Below are positions 18,476-27,600 of a DNA stretch of 64,000 bases, one piece after another. The DNA is from Actinacidiphila oryziradicis. GTDB taxonomy: Bacteria > Actinomycetota > Actinomycetes > Streptomycetales > Streptomycetaceae. A program made the position numbers and the translations under genes. The stretch spans positions 62,001 to 126,000 of the forward strand of contig NZ_SUMC01000012.1 of assembly GCF_005047355.1 (NCBI RefSeq). The letters run 5' to 3'. The notes beneath the pieces were generated by a model. The model was given only the letters and a program-made list of their open reading frames with translations, did no database searches and was not told the DNA's origin. Every line of letters begins with the position of its first letter. The stretch's first letter is position 1.

Positions 18476-18522
18476 CCTCCCCCAGCCTTCGGCCGGGAGG
18501 TGCCCCCAGGAGGTGCCCCCAC
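18476..18522 (+). repeat. Dispersed palindromic repeat, copy A
   Basis: CCTCCCCCAGCCTTCGGCCG followed by GGAGGTGCCCCCAGGAGGTG and CCCCCAC. CCTCCC can pair with GGGAGG around GCC-TTC-GGC. It faces copy B in inverted orientation across 374 bp inside the trpM-trpB gap (18414-19060), which contains no gene I can support. Confidence 0.85.
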
Positions 18523-18836
18523 AAGCGCCGGACGGGCTGGGTGGTCGTGCTGGCCGCCACGCAATGTCTGTCGTGGGGTCGGGGCCGCTGTGGGGTGATC
18601 TCCTCGGGGCTCGCGCGTTCCGGTCCACAGCACACTCACCCGGGGTGCACGCGCTCGTCCCCTGCGGGGACACCCCGGCGCGTCCCCTCCCGGCCGGATG
18701 TGCGCGTGACGGCCTCGCCGTGGCGGAGACCGTAAAACGAACGCACCGCACCCGGTGGTTTGGACCCCAAGGAACCACGCACCGCAAGGCGCCGTACCGG
18801 CGGGAGGGGGTGGTGTAGGGGTGTCCCCCGCAGACT

Positions 18837-18890
18837 GTGTCGCCGTATGCCGGTGGCGATGGCGCATGGTGCAGGGGGTGCTGGCGACAC
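18837..18890 (+). promoter_or_regulatory. Possible hairpin with Trp codons upstream of trpB
   Basis: GTGTCGCC (18837-18844) and GGCGACAC (18883-18890) are perfect inverted copies. They bracket TGCCGGTGGCGATGGCGC, which holds two TGG codons in the trpB frame. A leader or attenuator is conceivable but weakly supported. Confidence 0.25.
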
Positions 18891-18896
18891 TGTCGT

Positions 18897-18940
18897 GGGG
18901 GCACCTCCTGGGGGCACCTCCCGGCCGAAGGTTGGGGGAG
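18897..18940 (-). repeat. Dispersed palindromic repeat, copy B
   Basis: The reverse complement of copy A with two tandem GGGGGCACCTCC units and GGCCGAAGGTTGGGGGAG. It lies 120 bp upstream of trpB. Confidence 0.85.
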
Positions 18941-19060
18941 AGTCACCCCGAAGTCGCCACCGACCCACCCACCGAACAAGCGCACCCCACCCCCGGCGCA
19001 GAGCACCAAAAGCCACGTACACACGTTCACACGTACAACCCAAGAAACGGACGGACCGTC

Positions 19061-20305
19061 ATGTCCGATGAGTTCTTCATCCCCGACCCAGAGGGCCTGG
19101 TCCCGAGCGCCACGGGCTATTTCGGCGCCTTCGGAGGCAAATTCATCCCGGAGGCGCTGGTCGCCGCCGTGGACGAGGTGGCCGCCGAGTACGAGAAGGC
19201 CAAGGGCGATCCGGCGTTCGCCGCCGAGCTGAACGACCTGCTGGTCAACTACACCGGCCGGCCCAGCTCCCTCACGGAAGTGAAACGCTTTGCGGAGCAC
19301 GCCGGCGGGGCGCGGGTCTTCCTGAAGCGGGAGGACCTGAACCACACCGGATCGCACAAGATCAACAACGTGCTGGGCCAGGCACTGCTGACGAAGCGCA
19401 TGGGGAAGACCCGCGTGATCGCGGAGACCGGCGCCGGCCAGCACGGCGTGGCCACCGCCACCGCATGCGCGCTCTTCGGCCTGGAGTGCACGATCTACAT
19501 GGGTGAGATCGACACCCAGCGCCAGGCGCTCAACGTGGCGCGGATGCGCATGCTCGGCGCCGAGGTGATCCCGGTGAAGTCCGGCAGCCGCACGCTGAAG
19601 GACGCGATCAATGAGGCGTTCCGCGACTGGGTCGCGAATGTGGACCGTACGCACTACCTCTTCGGTACGGTCGCGGGCCCGCACCCCTTCCCGGCGATGG
19701 TGCGCGACTTCCACCGCGTGATCGGCGTGGAGGCCCGCCGCCAGATTCTGGAGCGGGTAGGGCGGCTCCCGGACGCGGTCGCCGCGTGCGTCGGCGGCGG
19801 ATCGAACGCGATCGGCCTCTTCCATGCCTTCATCCCGGACACCGACGTCCGTCTGGTCGGTCTGGAGGCAGCCGGTCACGGCGTCGATTCCGGTGAGCAC
19901 GCCGCGACGCTGACCCGCGGAGAGCCTGGAATCCTGCACGGTTCACGTTCGTACGTGCTCCAGGACGACGAGGGACAGATCACCGAGCCGTACTCGATCT
20001 CGGCGGGCCTGGACTACCCGGGCATCGGCCCGGAGCACGCGTATCTCAAGGACTCGGGCCGAGCCGAATACCGTCCGGTCACCGATGACGAGGCGATGCA
20101 GGCGCTGCGCCTGCTGTCACGCACCGAGGGCATCATCCCGGCGATCGAGAGCGCCCACGCCCTCGCGGGGGCGCTGGATCTCGGCCGTGAGCTGGGCGAG
20201 GACGGCCTCATCCTGGTGAACCTCTCCGGGCGCGGCGACAAGGACATGGACACGGCCGCCCGCTACTTCGGGCTGTACGACAAGACCGAGGGGAGCGCAA
20301 AGTGA
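19061..20305 (+). CDS. trpB: Tryptophan synthase beta subunit
   Basis: A 414-residue PLP enzyme joining indole and serine. Features: [17 protein letters not shown] at the N-terminus, the PLP lysine in [26 protein letters not shown], the phosphate cup [24 protein letters not shown] and [11 protein letters not shown]. The frame is open for 102 codons upstream, but family proteins start near this ATG and no ribosome site supports an extension. It overlaps trpA by 4 nt (GTGA), coupling the two subunits of the alpha2beta2 complex. An unusually long 647-bp gap with two inverted repeats separates it from trpM. Confidence 0.97.
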   Translation: MSDEFFIPDPEGLVPSATGYFGAFGGKFIPEALVAAVDEVAAEYEKAKGDPAFAAELNDLLVNYTGRPSSLTEVKRFAEHAGGARVFLKREDLNHTGSHKINNVLGQALLTKRMGKTRVIAETGAGQHGVATATACALFGLECTIYMGEIDTQRQALNVARMRMLGAEVIPVKSGSRTLKDAINEAFRDWVANVDRTHYLFGTVAGPHPFPAMVRDFHRVIGVEARRQILERVGRLPDAVAACVGGGSNAIGLFHAFIPDTDVRLVGLEAAGHGVDSGEHAATLTRGEPGILHGSRSYVLQDDEGQITEPYSISAGLDYPGIGPEHAYLKDSGRAEYRPVTDDEAMQALRLLSRTEGIIPAIESAHALAGALDLGRELGEDGLILVNLSGRGDKDMDTAARYFGLYDKTEGSAK

Positions 20306-21117
20306 GCGGGCAGATCGAGCTGCTGAACAAGGTCCTCGCGGACGCCAAGGCCGACAACAGGGCCGCCCTGGTGGCGTACCTCCCGGCGGGCTTCCCGACG
20401 GTCGACGGCGGGATCGAGGCCGTCAAGGCGATCCTGGAGGGCGGCGCCGACATCGTGGAGGTCGGCCTGCCGCACAGCGACCCGGTGCTCGACGGTCCGG
20501 TGATCCAGACCGCCGACGACATCGCCCTGCGGGGCGGCGTCCGGATCGCCGACGTGCTCCGTACCGTCCGTGAGGCACATGACGCGACCGGTGCGCCGGT
20601 CCTCGTCATGACGTACTGGAATCCGGTCGACCGCTACGGCAGCGAGCGGTTCGCCGCGGAACTCGCCGAGGCCGGCGGCGCGGGGTGCATCCTGCCGGAC
20701 CTGCCGGTCGAGGAGTCCGAGGTGTGGCGGAAGGCGGCCGAGCAGCACGGCCTGGCCACGGTCTTCGTCGTCGCGCCGAGCAGCCAGGACGAGCGGCTGG
20801 CGAAGATCACCGCGGCCGGCACCGGCTTTGTGTACGCGGCGTCGCTGATGGGCGTCACCGGCACCCGCGAGAGCGTCGGCGCGCTGGCCGAGGACCTCGT
20901 CCGGCGCACCCGGGCCACCACCGGTACGCCGGTGTGCGTGGGTCTCGGCGTCTCCAACGCCACGCAGGCGGCCGAGGTGGCCGCCTTCGCGGACGGCGTC
21001 ATCGTCGGTTCGGCGTTCGTCAAGCGGCTGCTGGACGCGCCGGACCTCCCGGCGGGCCTGGTGGCGGTGCGCGAGCTGGCCGCGGACCTGGCGAAAGGCG
21101 TGCGCTCCCGCGTCTAG
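20302..21117 (+). CDS. trpA: Tryptophan synthase alpha subunit
   Basis: A 271-residue (beta/alpha)8 barrel that cleaves indole-glycerol phosphate to indole, which is channelled to TrpB. Catalytic Glu and Asp lie in [20 protein letters not shown]. Other blocks are [41 protein letters not shown] and [12 protein letters not shown] 20302 overlaps the trpB stop. A perfect 14-bp terminator hairpin follows 25 bp after the stop, ending the trp unit. Confidence 0.97.
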   Translation: MSGQIELLNKVLADAKADNRAALVAYLPAGFPTVDGGIEAVKAILEGGADIVEVGLPHSDPVLDGPVIQTADDIALRGGVRIADVLRTVREAHDATGAPVLVMTYWNPVDRYGSERFAAELAEAGGAGCILPDLPVEESEVWRKAAEQHGLATVFVVAPSSQDERLAKITAAGTGFVYAASLMGVTGTRESVGALAEDLVRRTRATTGTPVCVGLGVSNATQAAEVAAFADGVIVGSAFVKRLLDAPDLPAGLVAVRELAADLAKGVRSRV

Positions 21118-21142
21118 GGCGTTCCCTCGTTGGGGCTAATTG

Positions 21143-21178
21143 CGACCCCGGGGCACACATTCGCGTGCCCCGGGGTCG
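21143..21178 (+). terminator. Hairpin terminator after trpA
   Basis: CGACCCCGGGGCAC (21143-21156) pairs perfectly with GTGCCCCGGGGTCG (21165-21178) across an 8-nt loop. The T tract is weak, as usual in Streptomyces. Confidence 0.8.
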
Positions 21179-21190
21179 TTGTCCAGGGAT

Positions 21191-22081
21191 GTGAGCCAGA
21201 GGAACCGTGACGGAAAGCGCACCGCCCGCGAGCGGCTGCGGGAGCAGCGTGAGATCGACAAGGCGCGTGAGAAGCGCAAGCGGACGCTCATCGCCGTAGG
21301 CGCGGTGGTCGCCGTGCTGGCGATCGCTGCCGGCGTCGGTCTGCTGGTGGCCGGCAGGAACAACGGCGGTGGGGTGGCCGTGGCCGCCCCGGCCGGGGCG
21401 GCCGGCAAGGACAAGCTGGTGATCCCGGTCGGGGCGAGCGACGCCCCGTCCACCCTGACGGTCTACGAGGACTTCCGCTGTCCGGCCTGCGGCCAGTTCG
21501 AGAAGACGTTCACCGACACGATCCACCAGCTGGAGGACAGCGGCCAGATCAAGGTCGACTACCACCTCGTACGGATCATCGACGGTAACGCGGGCGGCAC
21601 CGGGTCGCTCAACGCCGCGAACGCCGCCGCGTGTGCACAGGACCAGAACAAGTTCCGCGCTTACCACGATGTGCTCTACGCGAACCAGCCCGTCGAGACG
21701 GACGACAAGTTCGCCCAGAAAACGTATCTCCTCCAGCTTGCCGACAAGGTGGGCGGCCTGAAGACGCCGACCTTCACCACCTGTGTGAACAACGGGACGT
21801 ACGACGCCTGGGTGAAGAAGTCCAACTCCGCATTCGGCCAGTCCGGCTTCAATTCCACGCCGACCGTGCTGCTCAACAACACCAATATCTACGCCGACAC
21901 CCAGAATCCACTGACCCCGGCCAAGCTCAAGCAGTTGGTCGCCGACGCCAACAAGGGCAAGAAACCGGGCACCGCTACCCCGAGCCCGAGCCCGAGCCCG
22001 AGCCTCAGCCAGAGCCCGAGCCCCAGCCAGAGCCGGAGCCGGAGCCAGAGTCCCAGCCCGAGTCAGAGGTCCACAGGCTGA
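21191..22081 (+). CDS. Membrane-anchored DsbA-family thiol:disulfide protein
   Basis: A 296-residue protein. A basic cytoplasmic N-terminus of about 35 residues (KRTARERLREQREIDKAREK) precedes one membrane helix (LIAVGAVVAVLAIAAGVGLL). An extracytoplasmic thioredoxin-fold DsbA-like domain carries the active site DFRCPACGQFE, followed by a helical insert and the cis-Pro-type STPTVLLNN. The last 36 residues are a Ser/Pro/Gln low-complexity tail coded by hexamer repeats. GTG 21191 is chosen because the upstream frame overlaps the trp terminator. It lies next to lgt, so both neighbours act at the membrane. Substrates unknown. Confidence 0.85.
   Translation: MSQRNRDGKRTARERLREQREIDKAREKRKRTLIAVGAVVAVLAIAAGVGLLVAGRNNGGGVAVAAPAGAAGKDKLVIPVGASDAPSTLTVYEDFRCPACGQFEKTFTDTIHQLEDSGQIKVDYHLVRIIDGNAGGTGSLNAANAAACAQDQNKFRAYHDVLYANQPVETDDKFAQKTYLLQLADKVGGLKTPTFTTCVNNGTYDAWVKKSNSAFGQSGFNSTPTVLLNNTNIYADTQNPLTPAKLKQLVADANKGKKPGTATPSPSPSPSLSQSPSPSQSRSRSQSPSPSQRSTG
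21980..22070 (+). repeat. Imperfect hexanucleotide repeat tract coding a Ser-Pro tail
   Basis: About fifteen GAGCCC/GAGCCG/CAGAGC-like hexamers in tandem encode PSPSPSPSLSQSPSPSQSRS and similar. Length changes by slippage would keep or shift the frame of the DsbA-like protein tail. Confidence 0.75.
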
Positions 22082-22199
22082 GAACCGCGAGGTCGCGCCC
22101 GCTCTGCCCGGAACCCGGGCGCGACCTGGTTGTCCAAGTTCTTCCGAGGCCGTTACCCAGCCGTTGCCGGTCAGGTGCCCGCAGACCTGTGCGGCACGG

Positions 22200-22205
22200 T
22201 AGCGT
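22200..22205 (+). promoter_or_regulatory. -10 hexamer TAGCGT for lgt
   Basis: TAGCGT ends 11 nt before ATG 22217, giving a predicted leader of only about 5 nt. Confidence 0.4.
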
Positions 22206-22216
22206 CATGTCTTGCC

Positions 22217-23317
22217 ATGAACTCAGCATTGAACCTTGCATTCATCCCCAGCCCCGCGCGCGGAGTGATCCACCTCGGACCCATTCCGCTGCGTGGTTAC
22301 GCCTTCTGCATCATCATCGGCGTCTTCGTCGGCGTGTGGGTCGGCGGCAAGCGCTGGGCCGCCCGCGGTGGAGTGAAGACCACGGTCGCGGACATCGCGG
22401 TCTGGGCGGTGCCGTTCGGCCTGGTCGGCGGCCGTCTCTATCACGTGATCACCAGTTACGAGCTCTACTTCGGTAAGGGCAAGGACTGGGTGAACGCGTT
22501 CAAGATCTGGGAGGGCGGCCTCGGTATCTGGGGCGCCATCGCCCTCGGCGCCGTCGGCGCCTGGATCGCCTGCCGCCGCCGAGGCATCTCCCTGCCCGCG
22601 TACGCCGACGCCATCGCCCCCGGCATCGCCTTCGCCCAGGCGATCGGCCGCTGGGGCAACTGGTTCAACCAGGAGCTCTACGGCCGCCCCACCACGCTGC
22701 CGTGGGGGCTGAAGATCGACGCCGCCCACCGCCCCGTCGACACGCCCCAGCTCGCCACGTACCAGCCGACCTTCTTGTACGAGTCCCTGTGGTGCGTGGG
22801 CGTCGGGTTCCTCGTCATTTGGATCGACCGCAAATTCAAGCTCGGGCACGGGCGGGCTTTCGCGGTTTACGTTGCCGCGTACACCGTCGGCCGCTTCTGG
22901 ATCGAGTATCTGCGTGTGGATGACGCGCACCACATCTTCGGCCTGCGGCTGAATGACTGGACGTCGATCGTCGTCTTTATCGGCGCGATCGCTTACCTCG
23001 TCCTTTCCGCGAAGTGGCGGCCCGGCCGGGAAGAGGTCGTCGAGCCATTGGCGGCTCCGGTGGACGGGGACTCCGGGGAGGCCGAGGCGGCCGTCGAGCC
23101 CGCCGAGGGTACGGAGAACGCCGAGGACGCGGAGGCTGCCGCCTCGCCCGGCAAGGAGCCCGAGGCCGCCGCCTCCGAAGCGGGCGATGATGCCCCCGCC
23201 GGCACAGCTCCCCTGGCTGTTTCCACCGCCGAAGAGTCCTCCGGTACCGACGACGCCCCGGACGCCGGCCTGACCGCCGAGCCCTCCGAAGCAGCGGGCA
23301 CCGCGCAGAAGTCCTGA
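22217..23317 (+). CDS. lgt: Prolipoprotein diacylglyceryl transferase
   Basis: A 366-residue polytopic membrane enzyme that transfers diacylglycerol from phosphatidylglycerol to the lipobox cysteine of prolipoproteins. The signature GRWGNWFNQELYG, VGGRLYHVITSYELYF and the C-terminal AYTVGRFWIEYLRVDDAHH are present, with seven hydrophobic helices. After residue 290 comes a roughly 80-residue acidic Ala/Glu/Pro-rich tail (EEVVEPLAAPVDGDSGEAEA) absent from enterobacterial Lgt but common in Streptomyces. It presumably processes LivJ (59102) among many lipoproteins. Followed by a terminator-like hairpin. Confidence 0.95.
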   Translation: MNSALNLAFIPSPARGVIHLGPIPLRGYAFCIIIGVFVGVWVGGKRWAARGGVKTTVADIAVWAVPFGLVGGRLYHVITSYELYFGKGKDWVNAFKIWEGGLGIWGAIALGAVGAWIACRRRGISLPAYADAIAPGIAFAQAIGRWGNWFNQELYGRPTTLPWGLKIDAAHRPVDTPQLATYQPTFLYESLWCVGVGFLVIWIDRKFKLGHGRAFAVYVAAYTVGRFWIEYLRVDDAHHIFGLRLNDWTSIVVFIGAIAYLVLSAKWRPGREEVVEPLAAPVDGDSGEAEAAVEPAEGTENAEDAEAAASPGKEPEAAASEAGDDAPAGTAPLAVSTAEESSGTDDAPDAGLTAEPSEAAGTAQKS

Positions 23318-23331
23318 CCTCCGCGCCGCTC

Positions 23332-23371
23332 CACGGCCGCCCGGCCCCTTCCACAGGGCCCGGCGGCCGTG
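23332..23371 (+). terminator. Hairpin terminator after lgt
   Basis: CACGGCCGCCCGGCCC (from 23332) pairs, with two mismatches, with GGGCCCGGCGGCCGTG (23356-23371). Confidence 0.6.
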
Positions 23372-23442
23372 TCATGTCCCCGGCCGCCCGGCCGCCCACC
23401 CACCGACGCTCGCGCCGGGCCAAGGCGAAGGCGTTTTCGCAG

Positions 23443-23461
23443 GTAAGGCAGGCTTTGCTTG
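23443..23461. promoter_or_regulatory. Weak iron-box-like dyad upstream of the VIT transporter
   Basis: GTAAGGCAGGCTTTGCTTG matches the IdeR/DmdR-type 19-bp iron box at about 10 positions, including the AGGCT core. It lies 92 bp before the gene for a metal-transporter family. Suggestive only. Confidence 0.25.
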
Positions 23462-23552
23462 CTGGAATCGCAGGGAATTCCCGCGTACGGTCAAACTGTC
23501 CAGTGGGCAGGATCCGGGCTGCGTCAGCCCGGGTGAAGGGAGCACCCGCGTC

Positions 23553-24287
23553 ATGTCGATGGCCGTTGACCAGGACCAGCCGAGCACTCCGCACCATGTA
23601 GCGCACCATGAGCACCGGGATGTGTCTGGCGGCTGGCTGCGGCCGGCGGTGTTCGGGGCGATGGACGGCCTTGTGTCCAACCTCGCGCTGATGACGGGTG
23701 TGGCGGGTAGTGCGGTGTCGTCGCAGACGCTGGTGATCACCGGGCTGGCGGGCCTGACGGCCGGCGCGTTTTCGATGGCGGCCGGTGAGTACACCTCTGT
23801 GGCCTCCCAGCGGGAGCTGGTCGAGGCGGAGCTGGACGTGGAGCGCCTGGAACTGCACCGTAATCCCGCTGACGAATTGCTGGAGCTCGCCTCCCTCTAT
23901 GTGTCGCGGGGTGTGGAGCCGGAGCTGGCGCACGAGGTGGCGCGGCAGATGTCCAAGGACCCGGAGCAGGCGCTGGAGATTCACGCCCGTGAGGAACTCG
24001 GGATCGACCCGGGCGAGCTGCCCTCGCCGCTGGTGGCGGCGGGGTCCTCGTTCGGCTCGTTCGCACTGGGCGCGCTGCTGCCGGTGCTGCCCTATCTGGT
24101 GGGCGCGCACTCGTTGTGGCCGGCGGTGCTGCTGGCGTTGGTCGGGCTGTTCGCGTGCGGCGCGGCGGTGGCGCGGATTACGGCGCGGTCGTGGTGGTTC
24201 AGTGGACTTCGGCAGCTGGTCTTGGGCGGAGCGGCCGCCGGGGTTACCTTCGTTCTGGGTACACTTTTCGGTACGGCCGTCGGCTGA
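23553..24287 (+). CDS. VIT1/CCC1-family transporter
   Basis: A 244-residue membrane protein of the VIT1/CCC1 family, which exports or stores Fe2+/Mn2+. Helix 1 carries LRPAVFGAMDGLVSNLALMT, helix 2 GLAGLTAGAFSMAAGEYTSV. A cytoplasmic metal-binding segment rich in Glu (QRELVEAELDVERLELH, HAREELGIDPGELPSP) and three C-terminal helices follow. The N-terminus has a His cluster (HHVAHHEHRD). ATG 23553 has AAGGGAG about 9 nt upstream. It stands alone between lgt and gltB. Possible iron control is suggested by a weak dyad at 23443. Confidence 0.88.
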   Translation: MSMAVDQDQPSTPHHVAHHEHRDVSGGWLRPAVFGAMDGLVSNLALMTGVAGSAVSSQTLVITGLAGLTAGAFSMAAGEYTSVASQRELVEAELDVERLELHRNPADELLELASLYVSRGVEPELAHEVARQMSKDPEQALEIHAREELGIDPGELPSPLVAAGSSFGSFALGALLPVLPYLVGAHSLWPAVLLALVGLFACGAAVARITARSWWFSGLRQLVLGGAAAGVTFVLGTLFGTAVG

Positions 24288-24439
24288 CCCGTACACCGGC
24301 TGGCATAAATGAGCCCGTCCGGCGGTTGAAGACGTTACGAGGACAGTAAAGGACGCTGCAGGGCGCAAGGCCGTGCCCGTTGTCCGGCGGACAGCACCGA
24401 GCGGTGTGCCAGATCACAGGTCGCGAGTACAAGCCACTT

Positions 24440-24455
24440 GTTACCCGCTCGTTTC
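24440..24455 (-). promoter_or_regulatory. GlnR-like half box upstream of gltB
   Basis: On the minus strand the sequence reads GAAAC-N6-GTAAC, one half of the actinobacterial GlnR pattern of alternating GTnAC and GAAAC at 6-bp spacing. Neighbouring half-sites do not match. Regulation of glutamate synthase by GlnR is plausible but unproven here. Confidence 0.3.
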
Positions 24456-24489
24456 AGCTAGGCCAACAGAGGGCATCACTCGGAGACGC

Positions 24490-24639
24490 CACAGGCAGCG
24501 CCGCCTGTGTCGTCATCCCCTGACGCTGGCCCGTTGTGCCTGCTCGCACCCGTTCTGTCCACATGATGGAACCGGCCTATCCACTTTTCGGCCATCCGGT
24601 CATCATGTAACCTGCACGAAATCGCAGAGGGCCAGCGTC
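24490..24639 (+). promoter_or_regulatory. Highly structured gltB leader, candidate cis-regulatory RNA
   Basis: Three helices can form. A 7-bp hairpin CACAGGC/GCCTGTG (24490-24509). An 11-bp perfect outer helix GACGCTGGCCC (24522-24532) with GGGCCAGCGTC (24629-24639). Enclosed by it, a 12-bp helix CATGATG-ga-ACCGG (24562-24575) with CCGGTCATCATG (24596-24607). The outer helix ends 47 nt before the gltB ATG. This explains most of the 399-bp gene-free gap 24288-24686. No known riboswitch class is recognised. Confidence 0.5.
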
Positions 24640-24686
24640 GTCCCGCATGCACATGTCAATTGCCCAAGACGACGACGGGAGAGCCG

Positions 24687-27600
24687 ATGCGTTCCGCGTC
24701 CACGCACCCCGGGTCCACCGGCTCCGGCTGGGCCCACATGGACGGGCGTCCTGCCCGTCAGGGGCTGTACGACCCCCGCAACGAGCACGACGCCTGTGGC
24801 GTCGGCTTCGTGGCCACCCTCACTGGCGAGGCCGACCACGCGCTCGTGGAGCAGGCCCTGACCGTCCTGCGGAATCTCGAGCACCGCGGGGCCACCGGCT
24901 CGGAGCCGGATTCGGGCGACGGTGCCGGCATCCTGCTCCAGGTCCCGGACGCGTTCCTGCGTGAGGCGGCCGGATTCGCTCTTCCGGCCGCGGGTCACTA
25001 CGCGGTCGGCACCGCCTTCATGCCCGTCGAGGAAGCGGACCGCACCAAGGCAGTCGAGGCGATCGAGCGGATCGCCGCCGAAGAGGGCCTCGCCGTCCTC
25101 GGCTGGCGCGAGGTCCCGGTCGCCCCCGAGCTGCTCGGCGTGTCGGCACGCTCGACGATGCCGTACTTCTCGCAGCTGTTCGTGGCATCCGCCGCGGTGG
25201 CGGGAGAGGACAGTGCGAAGAAGGCCGGAATCGATCTTGACCGTCCGGCGTTTGTGCTGCGCAAGCGCGCCGAGCGCGAGGCGGACGTCTACTTCCCGTC
25301 GCTGTCGGCCCGTACGATCGTCTACAAGGGCATGCTGACCACCGGGCAGCTGGAGCCGTTCTTCCCGGACCTCTCCGACCGCCGGCTCGCCACCGCGATC
25401 GCGCTGGTCCACTCCCGCTTCTCGACCAACACCTTCCCGAGCTGGCCGCTGGCCCACCCGTACCGGTTCGTCGCCCACAACGGTGAGATCAACACCGTCC
25501 AGGGCAACCGCAACTGGATGCGGGCCCGTGAGTCCCAGCTCGTGTCCGACAGGTTCGGCTCCGCCGACAACGGGCACAGCGCCGGGGACCTGGAGCGGAT
25601 CTTCCCGATCTGTACGCCGGAGGCCTCGGACACCGCGACCTTCGACGAGGTCCTGGAGCTGCTCCACCTCGGCGGCCGCTCGCTCCCGCACAGCGTGCTG
25701 ATGATGATCCCCGAGGCGTGGGAGAGCCCCACTCTCGGTGAATCGATGGACCCGGCCCGCCGCGCCTTCTACCAGTACCACTCCACCCTGATGGAGCCCT
25801 GGGACGGCCCGGCCTGCATCACCTTCAGCGACGGCACCCTGGTCGGCGCGGTCCTGGACCGCAACGGTCTGCGTCCCGGCCGCTACTGGGTCACCGACGA
25901 CGGCCTGGTCGTGCTCGCCTCCGAGTCCGGCGTTCTGGACATCGAGCCGGCGAAGGTGGTCCGCAAGGGCCGCCTTCAGCCCGGCCGGATGTTCCTGGTG
26001 GACACCGCCCAGCAGCGGATCATCGAGGACGACGAGATCAAGTCGCAGCTCGCCGCCGAGAACCCGTACGCGGAGTGGCTCGACGCCGGGCTGATCCACC
26101 TCGCGGACCTGCCCGAGCGTGAGCACATCGTGCACACCCACGCCTCCGTCACCCGCCGCCAGCAGACCTTCGGCTACACCGAGGAGGAGCTGCGCGTCAT
26201 CCTCGCGCCAATGGCCAAGACCGGCGGCGAGCCGCTCGGCTCCATGGGCACCGACTCGCCGATCGCGGCGCTGTCCGCCCGCCCGCGGCTGCTCTTCGAC
26301 TACTTCACCCAGTTGTTCGCGCAGGTCACGAACCCGCCGCTGGACGCCATCCGTGAAGAGCTGGTCACCTCGCTGATCTCCGCGATCGGCCCCAGCGGCA
26401 ACCTGCTGGAACCGTCCCCGGCATCCTGTCGCAACATCACGCTGCCCTTCCCGGTGATCGACAACGACGAGCTGGCCAAGCTCATCCACATCAACGCCGA
26501 CGGCGACCTGCCCGGCCTGAAGGCCGCGACGCTCTCCGGCCTGTACCGGGTCTCCGGCGGCGGCGAGGCCCTCGCCGCCCGCCTGGCGGAGATCTGCGCC
26601 GAGGCCGACACCGCCATAGAGGACGGTGCCCGGCTGATCGTCCTCTCCGACCGGCACTCGGATGCCGAGCAGGCGCCCATCCCGTCGCTGCTGCTCACCT
26701 CCGCCGTCCACCACCACCTCATCCGCACCAAACAGCGCACCCAGGTCGGCCTGATCGTCGAGGGCGGCGATGTGCGCGAGGTGCACCATGTCGCGCTGCT
26801 CATCGGCTACGGCGCCGCCGCGGTCAACCCGTATCTGGCCATGGAGTCCGTCGAGGACCTGCTCCGCGCCGGAACGTTCCTCGAGGGCCTGGAGCCCGAG
26901 GTGGCGATCAGGAACCTGATCAAGGCGCTGGGCAAGGGCGTGCTGAAGGTGATGTCCAAGATGGGCATCTCCACCGTCGCCTCCTACCGCGGTGCCCAGG
27001 TCTTCGAGGCCGTCGGCCTGGACGCGGGCCTGGTCGACACCTACTTCCACGGCACCGCCACCAAGATCGGCGGCGTCGGGCTGGACGTCCTCGCCCAGGA
27101 GGTCGCCGCCCGGCACGCCCAGGCCTACCCGGCCTCCGGCATCGCCGCCGCCCACCGCCGTCTGGAGATCGGCGGCGAGTACCAGTGGCGCCGCGAGGGC
27201 GAGCCGCACCTGTTCGACCCCGACACGGTCTTCCGGCTCCAGCACTCCACTCGCTCGCGCCGCTACGACATCTTCAAGCAGTACACCAGCCGCGTCGACG
27301 AGCAGGCCGAACGCCTGATGACGCTGCGCGGCCTCTTCAAGTTCCGCGAGGGCGAGCGCGCCCCGATCTCCATGGACGAGGTCGAGCCGGTCTCCGAGAT
27401 CGTCAAGCGCTTCTCGACCGGTGCCATGTCCTACGGTTCCATCTCGCTCGAGGCTCACCAGACCCTCGCCATCGCCATGAACCAGCTGGGCGGCAAGTCC
27501 AACACCGGCGAGGGCGGCGAGGACGCGGACCGGCTCCATGACCCGGCCCGTCGCTCCGCGATCAAGCAGGTCGCCTCCGGCCGCTTCGGCGTGACGTCGG

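Noticed and set aside
18755..19060. N-terminal extension of TrpB by 102 codons, or from GTG 18821
   Set aside because: The segment is repeat-derived ([15 protein letters not shown]) and absent from the TrpB family; the normal start is ATG 19061.
18257..19939. 560-codon minus-strand frame across the trpM-trpB gap
   Set aside because: It consists of antisense trpB plus translated repeats; no independent support.
24563..24610. 15-codon frame within the gltB leader
   Set aside because: No ribosome site; its codons coincide with a helix, so the sequence is better explained by RNA structure.
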